Positions 30,908-41,617 of a DNA stretch of 64,000 nucleotides are shown piece by piece. The DNA is from Vulcanisaeta distributa JCM 11217 (GTDB lineage Archaea; Thermoproteota; Thermoprotei; Thermoproteales; Thermocladiaceae). A program made the translations under genes and the position numbers. Every line of letters starts with the position of its first letter. Position 1 is the first letter of the stretch. The stretch spans positions 1 through 64,000 of the forward strand of contig NZ_BBBJ01000006.1 of assembly GCF_001316005.1 (NCBI RefSeq), written 5' to 3'. The notes under the pieces were generated by a model. That model was given only the letters and a program-made list of their open reading frames with translations, did not search any database and was not told the origin of the DNA.

Positions 30908-32195
30908 TCAGGACTTCTTATTTAAGTAATAATATATGTAGTACCCTATTATCCACGGAACCATCAGTAAAAGGGATACCAATGCCGTATATAATGCGAT
31001 TGACAATAACTGGGCATAATCATTAAACCGAGAGGTACTTATCGGCTCAAAGGCTACCCAACCAAAGTTCGTAAATGCCTCAACCCAGATTGCCGCACTA
31101 CCGCTTACGTGATACACATAGACATCACCACTCAGCCGCTCTCCAGTAAAGCCTAGCGCCGCCCTGGTTGGTATTCCCAATGACCTAAGTATTGCCATAG
31201 TTAATACTACGTAATCCATATAGCTACCGGTGCCATTAATCAGCGTATAATCAATGGGGGGGTATGTGGCGTTAGAGACCGTGAAGTGACCACTATTTAA
31301 ATAACTTAATAATTCCTTAATGGCCAAAATACCACTCGCATTGAATGATACGGGTATCAACCCCCATGGTATGTTAATGCTAAGTGGTTCCGCATAATCC
31401 CTGGCATACAGCGCCTCAATACCCGTGTAATTGAGGCTCGGAGATATACGGCATACTGTTAATTTAAAGACCGCGGCATTAATAGGATCTTTACTCATTA
31501 ATAAATCGCCAGGTTCAAGCATACTAACTTCAGAATATGGGATCACAGACATTAACGTTATGTTCGAAACTACGAATACTAATGACTTACCCATATTTAT
31601 AATGAATGGAATTGGTATTGCCTCAATAGGCTGTGAGAAGTTCTCATAAATAATGTAGGTATTGCAGTCCGTACCAACGGCAAGGTTTATCGTTATTGGC
31701 GGATAACTCGTAATTACTGGGATGGAGTTCCACGTATTAATTAATTCATTGCTTGTTGAGTTATAACTATCAAATACAAAATACCTTAGTAACACGGGTA
31801 TTTCTGACTTGATATATATCGTGAGGTTCGCACTGATTAAATTAGGTGATTCGGAGTATGATAATGTACCCGGCTTATTAACCTCGATCATCGGTATGAA
31901 TGTGCCCGTAAATGACGTACCATTTATTGAGCCCTCATAAAAACCTATGTAGTCCGTATTGTTGATGAAGTCGAGGATTCCCGGAAAAATTCCCTGCCCC
32001 CTCAACAGTATTAGGACCTACTAATTTAATTGATGCTCTCGGTATTATAATTACTGCATACTTAACTCCGCTCTGCTGCGTTAGTAATTCAATAATTACG
32101 TCACTATTAGTACTCGCAACTACGAAGTAAGGTGCGCTTATTGATATTGAGTAGGACACCGACGCGCCCGATGCTGCGGGTCTAATCGCAAGCAT
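30908..32195 (-). CDS. Secreted transglutaminase-like protein without catalytic Cys/His
   Basis: Extracellular protein with many N-x-S/T sequons, a C-terminal membrane helix (LLLMVPWIIGYYIYYY) and a transglutaminase-like core: YMDYVVLTMAILRSLGIPTRAALGF and IWVEAFTNFGWVAFEPIS. In active members the first block has Cys two residues before Asp and the second starts HAW; here they are Tyr and Ala-Ile-Trp, so it looks catalytically dead. The frame breaks at C5 31998-32002 (VEGQGIFPG expects G4). Start near 32195, 50 bp from a divergent start. Confidence 0.65.
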
Positions 32196-32244
32196 TACCC
32201 CCCTAGCAAAAGCATTATTAATGCATTCATTAATTAGTCCTCTA

Positions 32245-32804
32245 ATGAGCCTCAAAAAATTTCTTTTGCACTCCCTAATCCTTATTGCATTAATTATTGT
32301 ATTAATAAATGCGCAGGGCATTGAAGCATCAACGCAGGCGAATTACTTATATAGTGGTAATTACGAGCCATAGCATGGCCTATTATTAACGTAACGCTTA
32401 CGGTAAATGGTTCATTAATTAATGGTATAGTCATTGTGGTCTCCCCAAGTACTGAATCAATAAATGAGGCCTTCACTGGGTTACTCGTTTTACCTAATAA
32501 TACTTCCTATGTAATTACGGGTTTCCTGGGTAGCTCATCAATATACATAATTAGTATTGAGAGAATGCCCAATCAAAGCGTGATTAATACTCAATATGGG
32601 CAGTACTACAATACTGTGGAAAATAGGGTAATCAGGGAGAGTTCAGGCAATGCAGGTAATTCCGCCGCTCATTCATTAGCAGGTAATTTAAGTGGGACGG
32701 GAGGTACTAGGGAGATTGGTAGGCGTGAGATCACTTGGAGCATTAATTACCTATTTCCATTAATAATCATCGTTGTAATGCTCGTGATCATCCATCGTCA
32801 TTAA
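32245..32804 (+). CDS. Signal-peptide membrane-anchored surface protein, frameshifted
   Basis: ATG 32245 begins a signal peptide (MSLKKFLLHSLILIALIIVL..NAQG). The ectodomain, rich in Asn/Ser with several sequons, runs through INVTLTVNGSLINGIVIVVS, and a C-terminal helix (YLFPLIIIVVMLVII) anchors it before HRH. The frame shifts near 32366-32372 (NYEP..WPIINV), where one frame stops at TAG. Divergent from the transglutaminase-like gene, so perhaps co-regulated. Family not recognised. Confidence 0.6.
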
Positions 32805-32830
32805 TAACAATATACGTGAGAAGGGGGGGT

Positions 32831-33067
32831 ATGAGATACCCTGAGTGCCTTGAAAATGGCATCGTAAAGATTATACGGAGAATGAAGATTAATGAGCCAG
32901 GAATAACACATAGGGAATTGGGTAGTTACATAATTGATCGTATTCATGATCGGCAGACGGTTGAGGAGATGATAAGGCTATTTGAGGAGGGGGGGGTTTA
33001 TGGTAATAGGGAGATTGACTGCAGGAGATTCATGGCACTGGTTAAGAGAGTCCTCAGGAGGATTTGA
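32831..33067 (+). CDS. Small hypothetical protein
   Basis: About 78 residues from ATG 32831; a G7 run at 32823-32829 directly precedes the start and may replace the ribosome binding site. Basic, helical, with two Cys (YPECLENG, EIDCRRF). A G8 run at 32989-32996 codes EEGGVYG in frame. It lies 27 bases after the surface protein gene. No function assigned. Confidence 0.5.
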   Translation: MRYPECLENGIVKIIRRMKINEPGITHRELGSYIIDRIHDRQTVEEMIRLFEEGGVYGNREIDCRRFMALVKRVLRRI

Positions 33068-33108
33068 TTGCATAAACTTTAAAAATCATTATTGAGTACG
33101 GACGCTGT

Positions 33109-33303
33109 ATGAGAATATACACATGCGCCTTCTGTGGAAGACCAATACCGCCAGGCACTGGGATAATGTACGTTAAGGCTGACGGCACAGTACTTAGATT
33201 CTGCAGTAGGAAGTGCTTCGTAAGCGCCATTAAGTATAACCGCGACCCAAGGAAACTGGCCTGGGTAAGGAAGGAGACAAAGAGCGCTAAGGCACAGAAA
33301 TGA
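33109..33303 (+). CDS. rpl24e: Ribosomal protein L24e
   Basis: 64 residues. The zinc finger is complete: [13 protein letters not shown] then FCSRKCF (CxxC plus CxxxC). The basic tail ([11 protein letters not shown]) is typical of the archaeal protein, which sits at the subunit bridge of the 50S ribosome. Intact with no unusual runs. Confidence 0.95.
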   Translation: MRIYTCAFCGRPIPPGTGIMYVKADGTVLRFCSRKCFVSAIKYNRDPRKLAWVRKETKSAKAQK

Positions 33304-33337
33304 GAGATTTTTAAGGAGGTCCTCATTAATTTAGGTA

Positions 33338-33853
33338 ATGGTCATAGTTTATAAAGGCAGGCGTGTTACGCTGGACGTATCTAGGGTAACTCTACCAAAC
33401 GGACATGAGATGAACCTGGAAAAGGTCGTTTTTCCTCATGCCGTAGCCGCATTACCGATTTATGAAGGTAATAAGGTCGTGCTACTACGCCAATTTAGAC
33501 CTGTTGTTAATGATTATATCATTGAAGTGCCGGCCGGTGTCGTAGAGAGTAATGAAAGGCCTGAACAGGCATTGATTAGGGAATTGAGAGAGGAGATTGG
33601 GGCTGAGGTTGATTACTTCGAGAAATTATTTGAAGGCTTCACATCTCCTGGATACTCAACTGAGTACATAACGATTTATTACGCTAATATTAAGAGCCTG
33701 AGGGAGCCGAAGCCTGAGCCTCATGAGGTTATTGATAGATTAATTATTGATTTTAAAGATGCCATAAATATGGTACTTAGCGGTAACATTAGGGATGCCA
33801 AGTCGGCATTGGCGATAACGCTATATATGCTTAAGCGGGGTATTAAGGCGTGA
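33338..33853 (+). CDS. Nudix hydrolase, ADP-ribose pyrophosphatase type
   Basis: 171 residues. The Nudix box GVVESNERPEQALIRELREEIG is intact (G-x5-E-x7-REUxEExGU), preceded by VVLLRQFRPVVNDYIIEVPAG, characteristic of ADP-ribose or NDP-sugar hydrolases. FTSPGYSTEYITIYYA completes the fold. It ends 4 bases into the nth reading frame region, so the two are probably an operon. Confidence 0.9.
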   Translation: MVIVYKGRRVTLDVSRVTLPNGHEMNLEKVVFPHAVAALPIYEGNKVVLLRQFRPVVNDYIIEVPAGVVESNERPEQALIRELREEIGAEVDYFEKLFEGFTSPGYSTEYITIYYANIKSLREPKPEPHEVIDRLIIDFKDAINMVLSGNIRDAKSALAITLYMLKRGIKA

Positions 33854-33858
33854 TTCAC

Positions 33859-34555
33859 ATGCGATTAACCGAGGAGTTTGTGCTAAGGGCCCTTGCCAAT
33901 GTCAAGATAGAGCCTAGGAAGTTCGCGGCATTATATGTGTTTAGGAGTAGTAATGACATTTTTAAGGCGCTCGTTGTAACCATATTAACGCAGAACACCA
34001 ATGATAAGAATGCGCTTAGGCTTATGAGAACCTCGTTAGGATTGCCGGTGATATAACGCCGCAGAAGTTAATTAGCCTTGGTGAGGATGCCCTCGCCGAT
34101 GCTATTAAACCCGCTGGTATGCATAGGATTAGGCTAGGAAGATCATTGAGTTGTCCAGGGTTATCCTTGAGAAGTACGGTGGCGACTTAACATGGATCAT
34201 AGACTCACCCTTAGATGAGGCTAGGAAAGCATTACTCGAACTCCCCGGCGTCGGTGAGAAGACCGCCGATGTCATACTAGTTAACCTGGGTAAGCCGACG
34301 TTTCCCGTCGATACTCACATTACTAGAATATCCATTCGACTCGGCATTGCTAAGTCGAGGAACTACCGCGAGATACAAAGGGCCTGGATGAGCATATTGA
34401 CTCCAGACCCAAATAGGTACTTGGAGGTCCACCTTAAGCTTATTCAGTTTGGTAGGGATGTATGTAAGGCGAGAAGCCCGAGGTGTGACGTGTGTGGGTT
34501 TAAGGATGTTTGTAATTACTACATGAGTAATGTAAAGACGAAGACTGCTCAATAG
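33859..34555 (+). CDS. nth: Endonuclease III-like DNA glycosylase/lyase, frameshifted
   Basis: Base-excision repair enzyme for oxidised pyrimidines. VVTILTQNTNDKNA, the helix-hairpin-helix LPGVGEKTADVIL with the catalytic Lys, the catalytic Asp in FPVDTHITR, and the [4Fe-4S] ligands C-x6-C-x2-C-x5-C (CKARSPRCDVCGFKDVC) are all present. Two breaks, near 34040 and near 34140, leave the middle (ITPQKLISLGEDALADAIKPAGM) in a third frame. No long G runs are involved here. Confidence 0.9.
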
Positions 34556-34558
34556 CTT

Positions 34559-35208
34559 TTATCGAATTAGCTCCTTTAGGTATGGCTCCGAATCAACTTC
34601 CTTATAGCCCTCCTTTGTTATCGTCACGACGTCAATACCCTCGCCACTTCCTGGATCGTGGTAAATGGCTGACCTGACCGCCCTAACCGCAAGCCTGATC
34701 GCGTCCTCAATGCTCATGTCCTTCCTATAGCCATCCTCAAGTACTCCAAATGCCGTTGGCGAACCACTACCTGTCGCCATGAACTCTGTCTCCCGGGTCA
34801 GCGTCCCGAAGAAATCAAGCATGTATATTACAGGTCCCTCGTCAGGATCCCAACCACCGAATATCATATGAACCAGGTAAATGAACGGCCTGCTTGAGAA
34901 CACAATGAGGGATGCATAGTTGGCCAGGGCCTTATTGATATTGGCTTGCCAGTCTCTATCTTATACTGTATTGCCGTCGCCGTTAATGCATCGAGCACCT
35001 TCTGCAGATCCGCAACACCACCACTCATCGTCGCCGCCACGTGATTGTCAATCCTCCAAATCTTAACACCCTTTCTCCTATGGGCTATGTAGTAACCGGC
35101 GGTTACCCTCCTATCTGTGGCTAGAACGACGCCGTCATTAACCACTATCCCTACCGTGGTTGTTCCAGTCATTAATCTATTAAGATTCTCATTGCCCGCT
35201 GTGAACAT
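34559..35208 (-). CDS. psmB: Proteasome beta subunit, frameshifted
   Basis: Catalytic 20S proteasome subunit. ATG 35208 (TATA-like AT-rich box 20-30 bp upstream) starts a short propeptide, MFTAGNENLNRLMTG, ahead of the nucleophilic Thr of TTTVGIVV. Then DRRVTAGYYIAH, KIWRIDNHVAATMSGG with the conserved Lys, and the C-terminal MATGSGSPTAFGVLEDGY. The frame breaks near 34925 (ISIRALANYASLIVFSSR), where a GGG appears as GG. Gene length is normal. Confidence 0.93.
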
Positions 35209-35259
35209 CAATCTCAATGAGAACTGCTTTATTAATAAATCTTAACCTGATCCTTTAAT

Positions 35260-36045
35260 TCACTGAGAGGATTGCTGTGCCTGCTGCGTCTCGGGCTTTG
35301 ACTCTGCCTGCTTCTCCTCAGCCTTAGCCTCCGCAGGCTTTGTCTCAGCCTCCCTCTTAATCTCTATTTCATCAACAAAGACTACCTTATTCACGCTTGT
35401 GAATCTATTCCCAATGTCATCGGCTATCCTGGCCTTTATCGTGCCTATGTTCTCCATGAATAAAGTCTCAATGGGTAGTTTTATCGTTACTATGGAGCCA
35501 CCTTCACTAAGCTCGACCTTGACCTTATCTATCTCAATCCTCGGTATGTACTGCTTAATTATGTACTTAACCTTATCCTCGGTTGTCTCGAGCTTCCTAA
35601 TTACCTTAGCCGTGACGATGAGTGTCTTACCCGCTAATGGATGGTTGAAGTCCAGGGTTACCCTACCGCCCGTTATGCTAACTACCCTGCCCTGTTGGTT
35701 ATTAACCTCAACAATATCACCAACCCTGGGCAATTTACCATACCTATAAAACTCCCTAATGGATATAACCCTGACCTTACTCGGATCCCTCTGGCCAAAG
35801 GCCTTGTCCGGCGGTATCTCCACGGTTATTTCCTGACCCTCACTTGAATTCATTATCGCCTGCTCCAATGGCTCAAAGAGCTTGGTCTCACCTATAATTA
35901 CTAATCGTGGTTCGTAAACCTCATCAGGCCTATAAATACCTGCCTCCTTAGCCTTATCCTCTACCGTGGTCTCCACGACCTTATTATCATCCTTATCAAC
36001 AACCGTGTACTCAAGCAGTACGTAATCACCCTTCTGAAACGGCAT
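35260..36045 (-). CDS. FKBP-type peptidyl-prolyl isomerase, SlyD-like
   Basis: 261 residues, intact. The N-terminal FKBP domain with inserted IF flap: GDYVLLEYTVVDKDDNKVVE, IGETKLFEPLEQAI, ITVEIPPDKAFGQRDPS, VTLDFNHPLAGKTLI. A second archaeal domain follows (IKQYIPRIEIDKVKVEL.. FVDEIEIK) and a low-complexity Ala/Glu/Gln/Lys tail. Acts as folding helper in the cytosol. Opposite to, and divergent from, the DUF131 genes. Confidence 0.9.
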   Translation of the reverse strand: MPFQKGDYVLLEYTVVDKDDNKVVETTVEDKAKEAGIYRPDEVYEPRLVIIGETKLFEPLEQAIMNSSEGQEITVEIPPDKAFGQRDPSKVRVISIREFYRYGKLPRVGDIVEVNNQQGRVVSITGGRVTLDFNHPLAGKTLIVTAKVIRKLETTEDKVKYIIKQYIPRIEIDKVKVELSEGGSIVTIKLPIETLFMENIGTIKARIADDIGNRFTSVNKVVFVDEIEIKREAETKPAEAKAEEKQAESKPETQQAQQSSQ

Positions 36046-36132
36046 CGGCTATGAAACGATTGACCGCCCCCTTTTAAATTTTAAGTCGCAGGAGAATTAG
36101 GTTTTAATTCCCCCTAGGAAATACACATTATA

Positions 36133-36428
36133 ATGAATATAGCTTACATAATTAGTATCGCAGTAACGCTATCGATAATACTGGCATTATTAGGTATCGT
36201 ACTTATAATAATCGATGTAATGAGAGGACATAGAAGGGAGGAACAGGAGAGGGGGGGTGAGAAGGAGGGTGAGGAGAGGAGGTCGGGGGGGGTTGGCGGT
36301 GTTGTTTTGATAGGGCCTGTGCGATAGTCTTTGGTAATGACCCATCCATCATTAAGTGGGCTATAATACTCACGATAATAATCGTAGTGTTATTCGTAAT
36401 ACTCACGTTACTGCCCGGTATTGTGTGA
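36133..36428 (+). CDS. DUF131 family membrane protein, frameshifted
   Basis: Small archaeal membrane protein. One helix (IAYIISIAVTLSIILALLGIVLIIID), a charged linker with G7 (36251) and G8 (36285) runs, the family signature GGVVLIGPVRIVFG, and a second helix (WAIILTIIIVVLFVILTLL). The frame breaks near 36322-36326 (GPVR/IVFG), one base missing. Function unknown. First of a tandem pair. Confidence 0.7.
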
Positions 36429-36438
36429 GGTGATTATC

Positions 36439-36755
36439 ATGAGACTTTACCAACTCGGCATTTTACTAATAATCCTCGCAGTTTTAATACCCATTATAGC
36501 CATTATAATGGCCATCGCCATGGGAGTAAGTAGTTCGTATACATCATCCCTAATGTGGGTGGTGCAATCGTCATATTCCCAATTGTGCCAATACCAATAC
36601 TCATAACCTTCGGTAAACCGCAGATAACTCAGCCCTTGATCTGGTTTACATACGTAATCTTCTTAATATTCCTAGCCCTAGTAATATTCTCTGTGGTGCA
36701 ATATTACAGGGCGAGGAGGGAATTAACGAGACGCTGGCAGGAAGAGCATAAATAG
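36439..36755 (+). CDS. Second DUF131-type membrane protein, frameshifted
   Basis: Starts at ATG 36439, 10 bases after the first copy. Helix (LGILLIILAVLIPIIAIIMAIAMG), signature GGAIVIFPIVPIPILITFG, helix (FTYVIFLIFLALVIFSVV) and a basic tail. The frame changes near 36556 between SSL and GGAIVIF. Same layout as its neighbour but low identity, so an old duplication. Function unknown. Confidence 0.7.
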
Positions 36756-36777
36756 GTTAAAGTCAAGTAAGGGCTTA

Positions 36778-37914
36778 ATGAGGCTATACTGGTCACCCGT
36801 TGAATTAGCCAGCCGGCTAGCGAGGAAGGGTGTTAAGTATAACTTCGCCAGTGGTGCGCCTGACCCAGGTTTATTACTAATTGATGAACTGAGGAAGTCC
36901 TTTGAAAGGGTTTATGAGGAGTTTGGTAAGGCAATCATAGCATACCCAGGTGCTGGTGGTTTAAAGGAGTTAAGGGTTGAACTATCGAGATACGTCAGTA
37001 GGACTCTCGGCATAAACGCCAATTGGAGGAACATAATAATAACCGCTGGTGCTCAACATGCCATTAAGTTATTATCGCAATTACTGATGAGGAGAAGGAC
37101 CACTGTTTATGTTGAGGACCCCCCCACGTTCGTAGAGACCGTGGCACCCATGAGGTTTCAGGGGGCTCGATTAATCGGCGTTCCCATTGATAATGATGGA
37201 ATGGACACGCATGAGTTGGAGAGGTTAGTTAAGAAGTACGGACCTGGCATTGTGTATACAGTGCCTAATTGCCACAATCCAACGGGTGTATCCCTCAGCA
37301 TGGATAGGAGGAAGCACCTAATTGAGATTGCGAGGGAGCATGGGTTAATAATTATTGAGGATGATCCATACACATCGCTATACCCCCCCAATACGGAACC
37401 CACCCTTAAATCTATGAGTGATGATGTGGTTTACGTTGGTACGTTATCAAAGGTGTTGGGGCCTGGTCTAAGGATTGGGTTTGTAATAACCAGTGGTGCG
37501 TTAAGGAATAACCTGGAAATGCTTGAGCAGCATGACTTTGCAGCATCAACACTTAGTCAATACCTAACCTACGACTTATTAAGGAGGGGCGTTGCTGATG
37601 ATGCCGTGAAAAGGGCGCGTGAGCTGTATCCTAGGAAGCTTAAGGAACTAATTGATGCGTTGGATGAGCATTTACCGAATGCCCTAATGTATAGGCCCCC
37701 CCATTGCGGGTTTTACGCATTCATAAATACTAGAGTAAATGCCTGGGAACTATTGAGAAGGAGTGTTAGGCAGGGTATAGTGTTTGTCCCTGGTGGTAGA
37801 TTCTTCATTAATAGGAAAATGGAGAACACGGCAAGACTTAGTATTGGTTCAATAAGTATTGACTTAATAAGGGAGGGTGTGAAGGCGTTAAGTGATATCA
37901 TCATGGCTACTTAA
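36778..37914 (+). CDS. PLP-dependent class I/II aminotransferase
   Basis: 378 residues, intact, fold type I. NFASGAPDPGLLL, the Gly-rich TAGAQHAIKLL, YTVPNCHNPTGVS (Asn and cofactor-binding segment), IIEDDPYTSLY, the Schiff-base Lys in YVGTLSKVLGPGLRIGF, and the C-terminal Arg in ENTARLSIGS. Resembles LysN/2-aminoadipate and aromatic aminotransferases; substrate unresolved. Three C7 runs encode Pro-Pro in frame. Confidence 0.88.
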   Translation: MRLYWSPVELASRLARKGVKYNFASGAPDPGLLLIDELRKSFERVYEEFGKAIIAYPGAGGLKELRVELSRYVSRTLGINANWRNIIITAGAQHAIKLLSQLLMRRRTTVYVEDPPTFVETVAPMRFQGARLIGVPIDNDGMDTHELERLVKKYGPGIVYTVPNCHNPTGVSLSMDRRKHLIEIAREHGLIIIEDDPYTSLYPPNTEPTLKSMSDDVVYVGTLSKVLGPGLRIGFVITSGALRNNLEMLEQHDFAASTLSQYLTYDLLRRGVADDAVKRARELYPRKLKELIDALDEHLPNALMYRPPHCGFYAFINTRVNAWELLRRSVRQGIVFVPGGRFFINRKMENTARLSIGSISIDLIREGVKALSDIIMAT

Positions 37915-39809
37915 TGATTACGTACTCATCACCACCAGATCCACCATTGCTTAACCCCCCCTTAATTATTGATGCAATTATTATGAGGAGCGTTAATAAG
38001 CCAAGTATTATCAATAATGATTTAATGCCTAACGCCCCCCCAAACGTCCAAACTCTGACATAGACGTTATTACTGGTTATATTAACCACATACACATCAC
38101 TACCGTAGATAACCATACCAATTGATGAGTTAACGGGCACGCAGTATCTGCCTGGACCAACGTAATATAGACTACCAATGTTTAACACCGCATTTGGTAA
38201 CGCATTATTTAATAGGTCCACAGGCGTGAAGCTTATCATGCGTGGATTAATCACGAGACTCCCTGGGCTGCTGCCATTTATCGTTATCTCACGCTGGTAA
38301 AGTAATGACCCGTTACCAAGCAGTTCCACTTGCACTTGACCACCAATTACAGCATTGGGTATACTCACCACTTGATTATTACCACTTAGTGGAATGGCGT
38401 ATTGATTACCGTCATACTTAATTAATAATTCCAGATTCAGGTCCGGGCATTTCCCTAGTATCGTTATGTTTAAGGTGTAGTTAGTAAATATAGGCACCTT
38501 CAATGAACTACCCTGGTAAATAGTGCTTGGGCCCAGGTTCATTAATTCACCATTAATTAATGCATACACGTCGTATGTACCCGGGTAAATACATGACCCA
38601 TTTATGAGCGGTATAAGCGTTCCATTAATGTTTAGGTAAATCAGGGCGTTTAATGGATTACCTGCCTCATCAATTATCGATATTTCTGAACGAGGAACCA
38701 AGGGGGGGAGACTTACCGTGACTGTCGATGTGGGTATTGAGTTTAGGTAAATGCCTATGGTCTTTATACCGCTAATGGTTACGTACAACGCCCTACTCAA
38801 TATGGGATTCACGGTTAAATTACTTACTAAGCCTATTATTGAGCCACCCCCCCTGTCGTTATAAATACGTTATTGCATCTCAATTCCTGCATTGAGGCGC
38901 CAATTATGTTTATGGTGATTGGATTAACCGAGGTGTTAATAGTGCAGTAGGGGGGGGTATATGATAAGTAGGTGGTCCATGGGGTTATTCCTGGAATTCC
39001 TGGGTTAGATGATGTGCAATTACTGTAGTGGTACTTAATCCATGGTGCGCCAGTAAGCATTATTATGGGGTTTGACGAAGTGGCTAGTATTAGGTTCTGA
39101 GTATTTGTTATTGGTACGTAGTAATATGGTGTTATTACTACGTACGTCGTCCCATTGACCGTAACATCCACATTACTCGAGTACGTGATGTACGTGGCTA
39201 TCTCAGCATACGTGCTTATTGAACCAATATTAACGTTTGAATACTCCATACCCAACTCCGCCGTTAAGTAATTGCCAATGCCAGCCTTAGCGGGCGATAT
39301 CGATATTAACCTAACGATTGAGAATAGATAATTTAGCCCTGGGATTGATGGTATTGATATGTTCATGGAGCCCTGGGTCAACGTATACGTAATGTTTGAG
39401 CCAGGTATTACCAAGCCTCAAGTGGGTATGAACCATACGAACCAATGCCAAGGTAAACGCCGTATATGGGTAATGAGCAATTAATCCACATACTAACATA
39501 TTTAGGGCTATAATTAATGACTGGAACGCTTATTGAGGAACCATTGTACAGTATTAGGGATGCAGACACTATGCCCAGGCTTGATAGTGGATCTAGATAT
39601 GCACTAAATAATACATTGCCTCCCTGCGAGCAGTACTGGTATATTGGTATTACTAATTGATTATTCGTTACGTTGATAGTCTCGGTATACGTCTGATTAC
39701 TATAGTAAATACTAACGCCTATATAATTAATGGTTATCTGCGCATAACCAAGAATAGGCAACATCGTAAATATCGCAATGATTACCATCCAAACTGCACG
39801 CCTTATCAC
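37907..39809 (-). CDS. Large secreted, membrane-anchored glycoprotein, frameshifted
   Basis: GTG 39809 begins a signal peptide (WMVIIAIFTMLPILGYAQ). A long beta-rich ectodomain with very many N-x-S/T sequons follows, and one C-terminal helix (SLLIILGLLTLLIIIASII) with a short cytosolic tail. Breaks: near 39415 (SYPLEAW/VIPGSN, one G of GGG missing) and at C7 38847-38853 (ITTGG/GSIIGLVSN, which needs 5 or 8). About 630 residues joined. Likely a cell-surface protein; family unknown. Confidence 0.6.
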
Positions 39810-39910
39810 GGTAATAACTAAGAAGGGATTATAAATAATACAAACACACAAAATAACCAAGTGATGATGCAGTTCGCGGAGGATTGAATGACAGAGCCTT
39901 CGAAAACTGA

Positions 39911-41564
39911 TCACGCATATATTGTGGTGTTCACGCTGTAAGGCGATGGCAACCCATGCTTCCTATTATAAGCAGCCCTTAGGAGCGCAACGAATAGCGG
40001 ATGCGGTCTCAGCGGTCTACTCCTGAATTCTGGGTGGAATTGAGTTGCCACGAAGAAGTAATGGCCTGGTATTTCTATCATCTCAACCCTGGGCACGTCA
40101 ACTCTCCAAGCGGAAAACACGAGACCCTTCTCCCTAAGTAAGTCGAAGAACTTGGGATTAACCTCATACCTATGCCTATGCCTTTCCCTAATCTCCGTGG
40201 TTCCATAAATGGCATGCGCGATTGTGCCCTTCACGATATTAATCCTCCTATCACCAAGTATCATTGTGCCGCCTAATTCCTCAACATCCTTCTCCTCAGG
40301 TGTTATGTCAATGACTGGGTAAGGCGTGTTTGGATCAACCTCAGTCGTGTGAGCACCCTTAAGACCCACGACATTCCTTGCAAACTCAACAACGGCAAGT
40401 TGCATCCCATAGCATATGCCGAGGAATGGAATGTTATTCTCACGCACGTATTTAATGGCCTCTATCTTACCCTCAACACCCCCCCTGGCGCCGAATCCCG
40501 GTAATACAATCACTGCATCCGCATTGTTAAGTTCTGCAACCTTAACATGGTCCCTCTCAATCTCCTCAGTATCGCACCAAATAATGTTTGGCTTAAGCCT
40601 TAATTTAGCGGCTGCATGCTTAATAGCCTCAACAATACTTATGTAAGAGTCGTGAAGCTTAACGTACTTACCGCACATGTAAACGTTGATCTCCTCCTTC
40701 CCATTCTCAAGGGCATTTACAAAGGCGACCCAATCATCGAGTTTAGGCTCCACCTGGCTAAGCCAAGCTTATTCAGTATATACTTACCCAGGCCTTGTTC
40801 CTCGAGTATTAGTGGTACCTTATAGATCGTGTCGACGTCATACGATGTGAAAACGGCGTCAAGGGGGGGTACGTTAGTGAATAGTGAGATCTTCCTCCTG
40901 GTCTGCTCATCTAACGGCTTAGGTGACCTGGCAATTATTATGTCTGGTTGAATACCAACCCTCCTAAGCTCAGCAACGCTATGCTGTAACGGCTTTGTCT
41001 TGAGTTCTCCTGTCGTTGATAATATGGGTACCAGGGCTACGTGCACGAATAATACATCATTGGGCATCTCAAGCCTCATTTGCCTCGCGGCTTCAAGGAA
41101 TGGTAATCCCTCATAATCACCCACGGTACCCCCCCAATCTCTATCAACACTATATCTGGCTTCTCCCTCTTCGTTACGAGCAAAATTCTTCTCTTCACCT
41201 CCTCAGTAACATGCGGTATTAACTGAACCGTTTGGCCAAGATACTTGCCCTTACGCTCCCTCCTTATGACTGTGTAATACACCTGCCCACTGGTTATGTT
41301 GTGGTACTTCGGGACCTCTATGTCGAGGAATCGCTCATAATGCCCAAGGTCCAGGTCCGTCTCACCGCCATCAAAGGTTACGAAGACCTCACCATGCTGG
41401 AATGGATTCATTGTGCCAGCATCAACGTTTAAGTACGGGTCTATCTTTATGGCCGTTACCCGATAGCCTCTAGCCTGTAGGATTTTTCCGATTGATGCTG
41501 TTGTGATACCCTTACCTAAGCCTGATAATACACCGCCAGTTATAAAGATGTATTTTGTCGTCAT
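39911..41564 (-). CDS. pyrG: CTP synthase, frameshifted at a G7 run
   Basis: Makes CTP from UTP and glutamine. N-terminal synthetase domain [20 protein letters not shown] and [21 protein letters not shown]; glutaminase domain with the nucleophile in [15 protein letters not shown] and the final [10 protein letters not shown]. At C7 41129-41135 the universal motif [15 protein letters not shown] is broken: G5 is needed and G7 is present. A second break near 40755 ([12 protein letters not shown]) lacks one C. ATG 41564 is preferred over GTG 41573. Normal length, about 545 aa, when joined. Confidence 0.95.
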
Positions 41565-41617
41565 AAAAAGCACGGTACAGCTTAATATTTAATACTTACT
41601 CTTATACTGATAAGTCA

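Noticed and set aside
35399-35749. Plus-strand frame of 116 codons opposite the FKBP gene
   Set aside because: The FKBP frame is intact and conserved along its whole length, so the opposite frame is a shadow.
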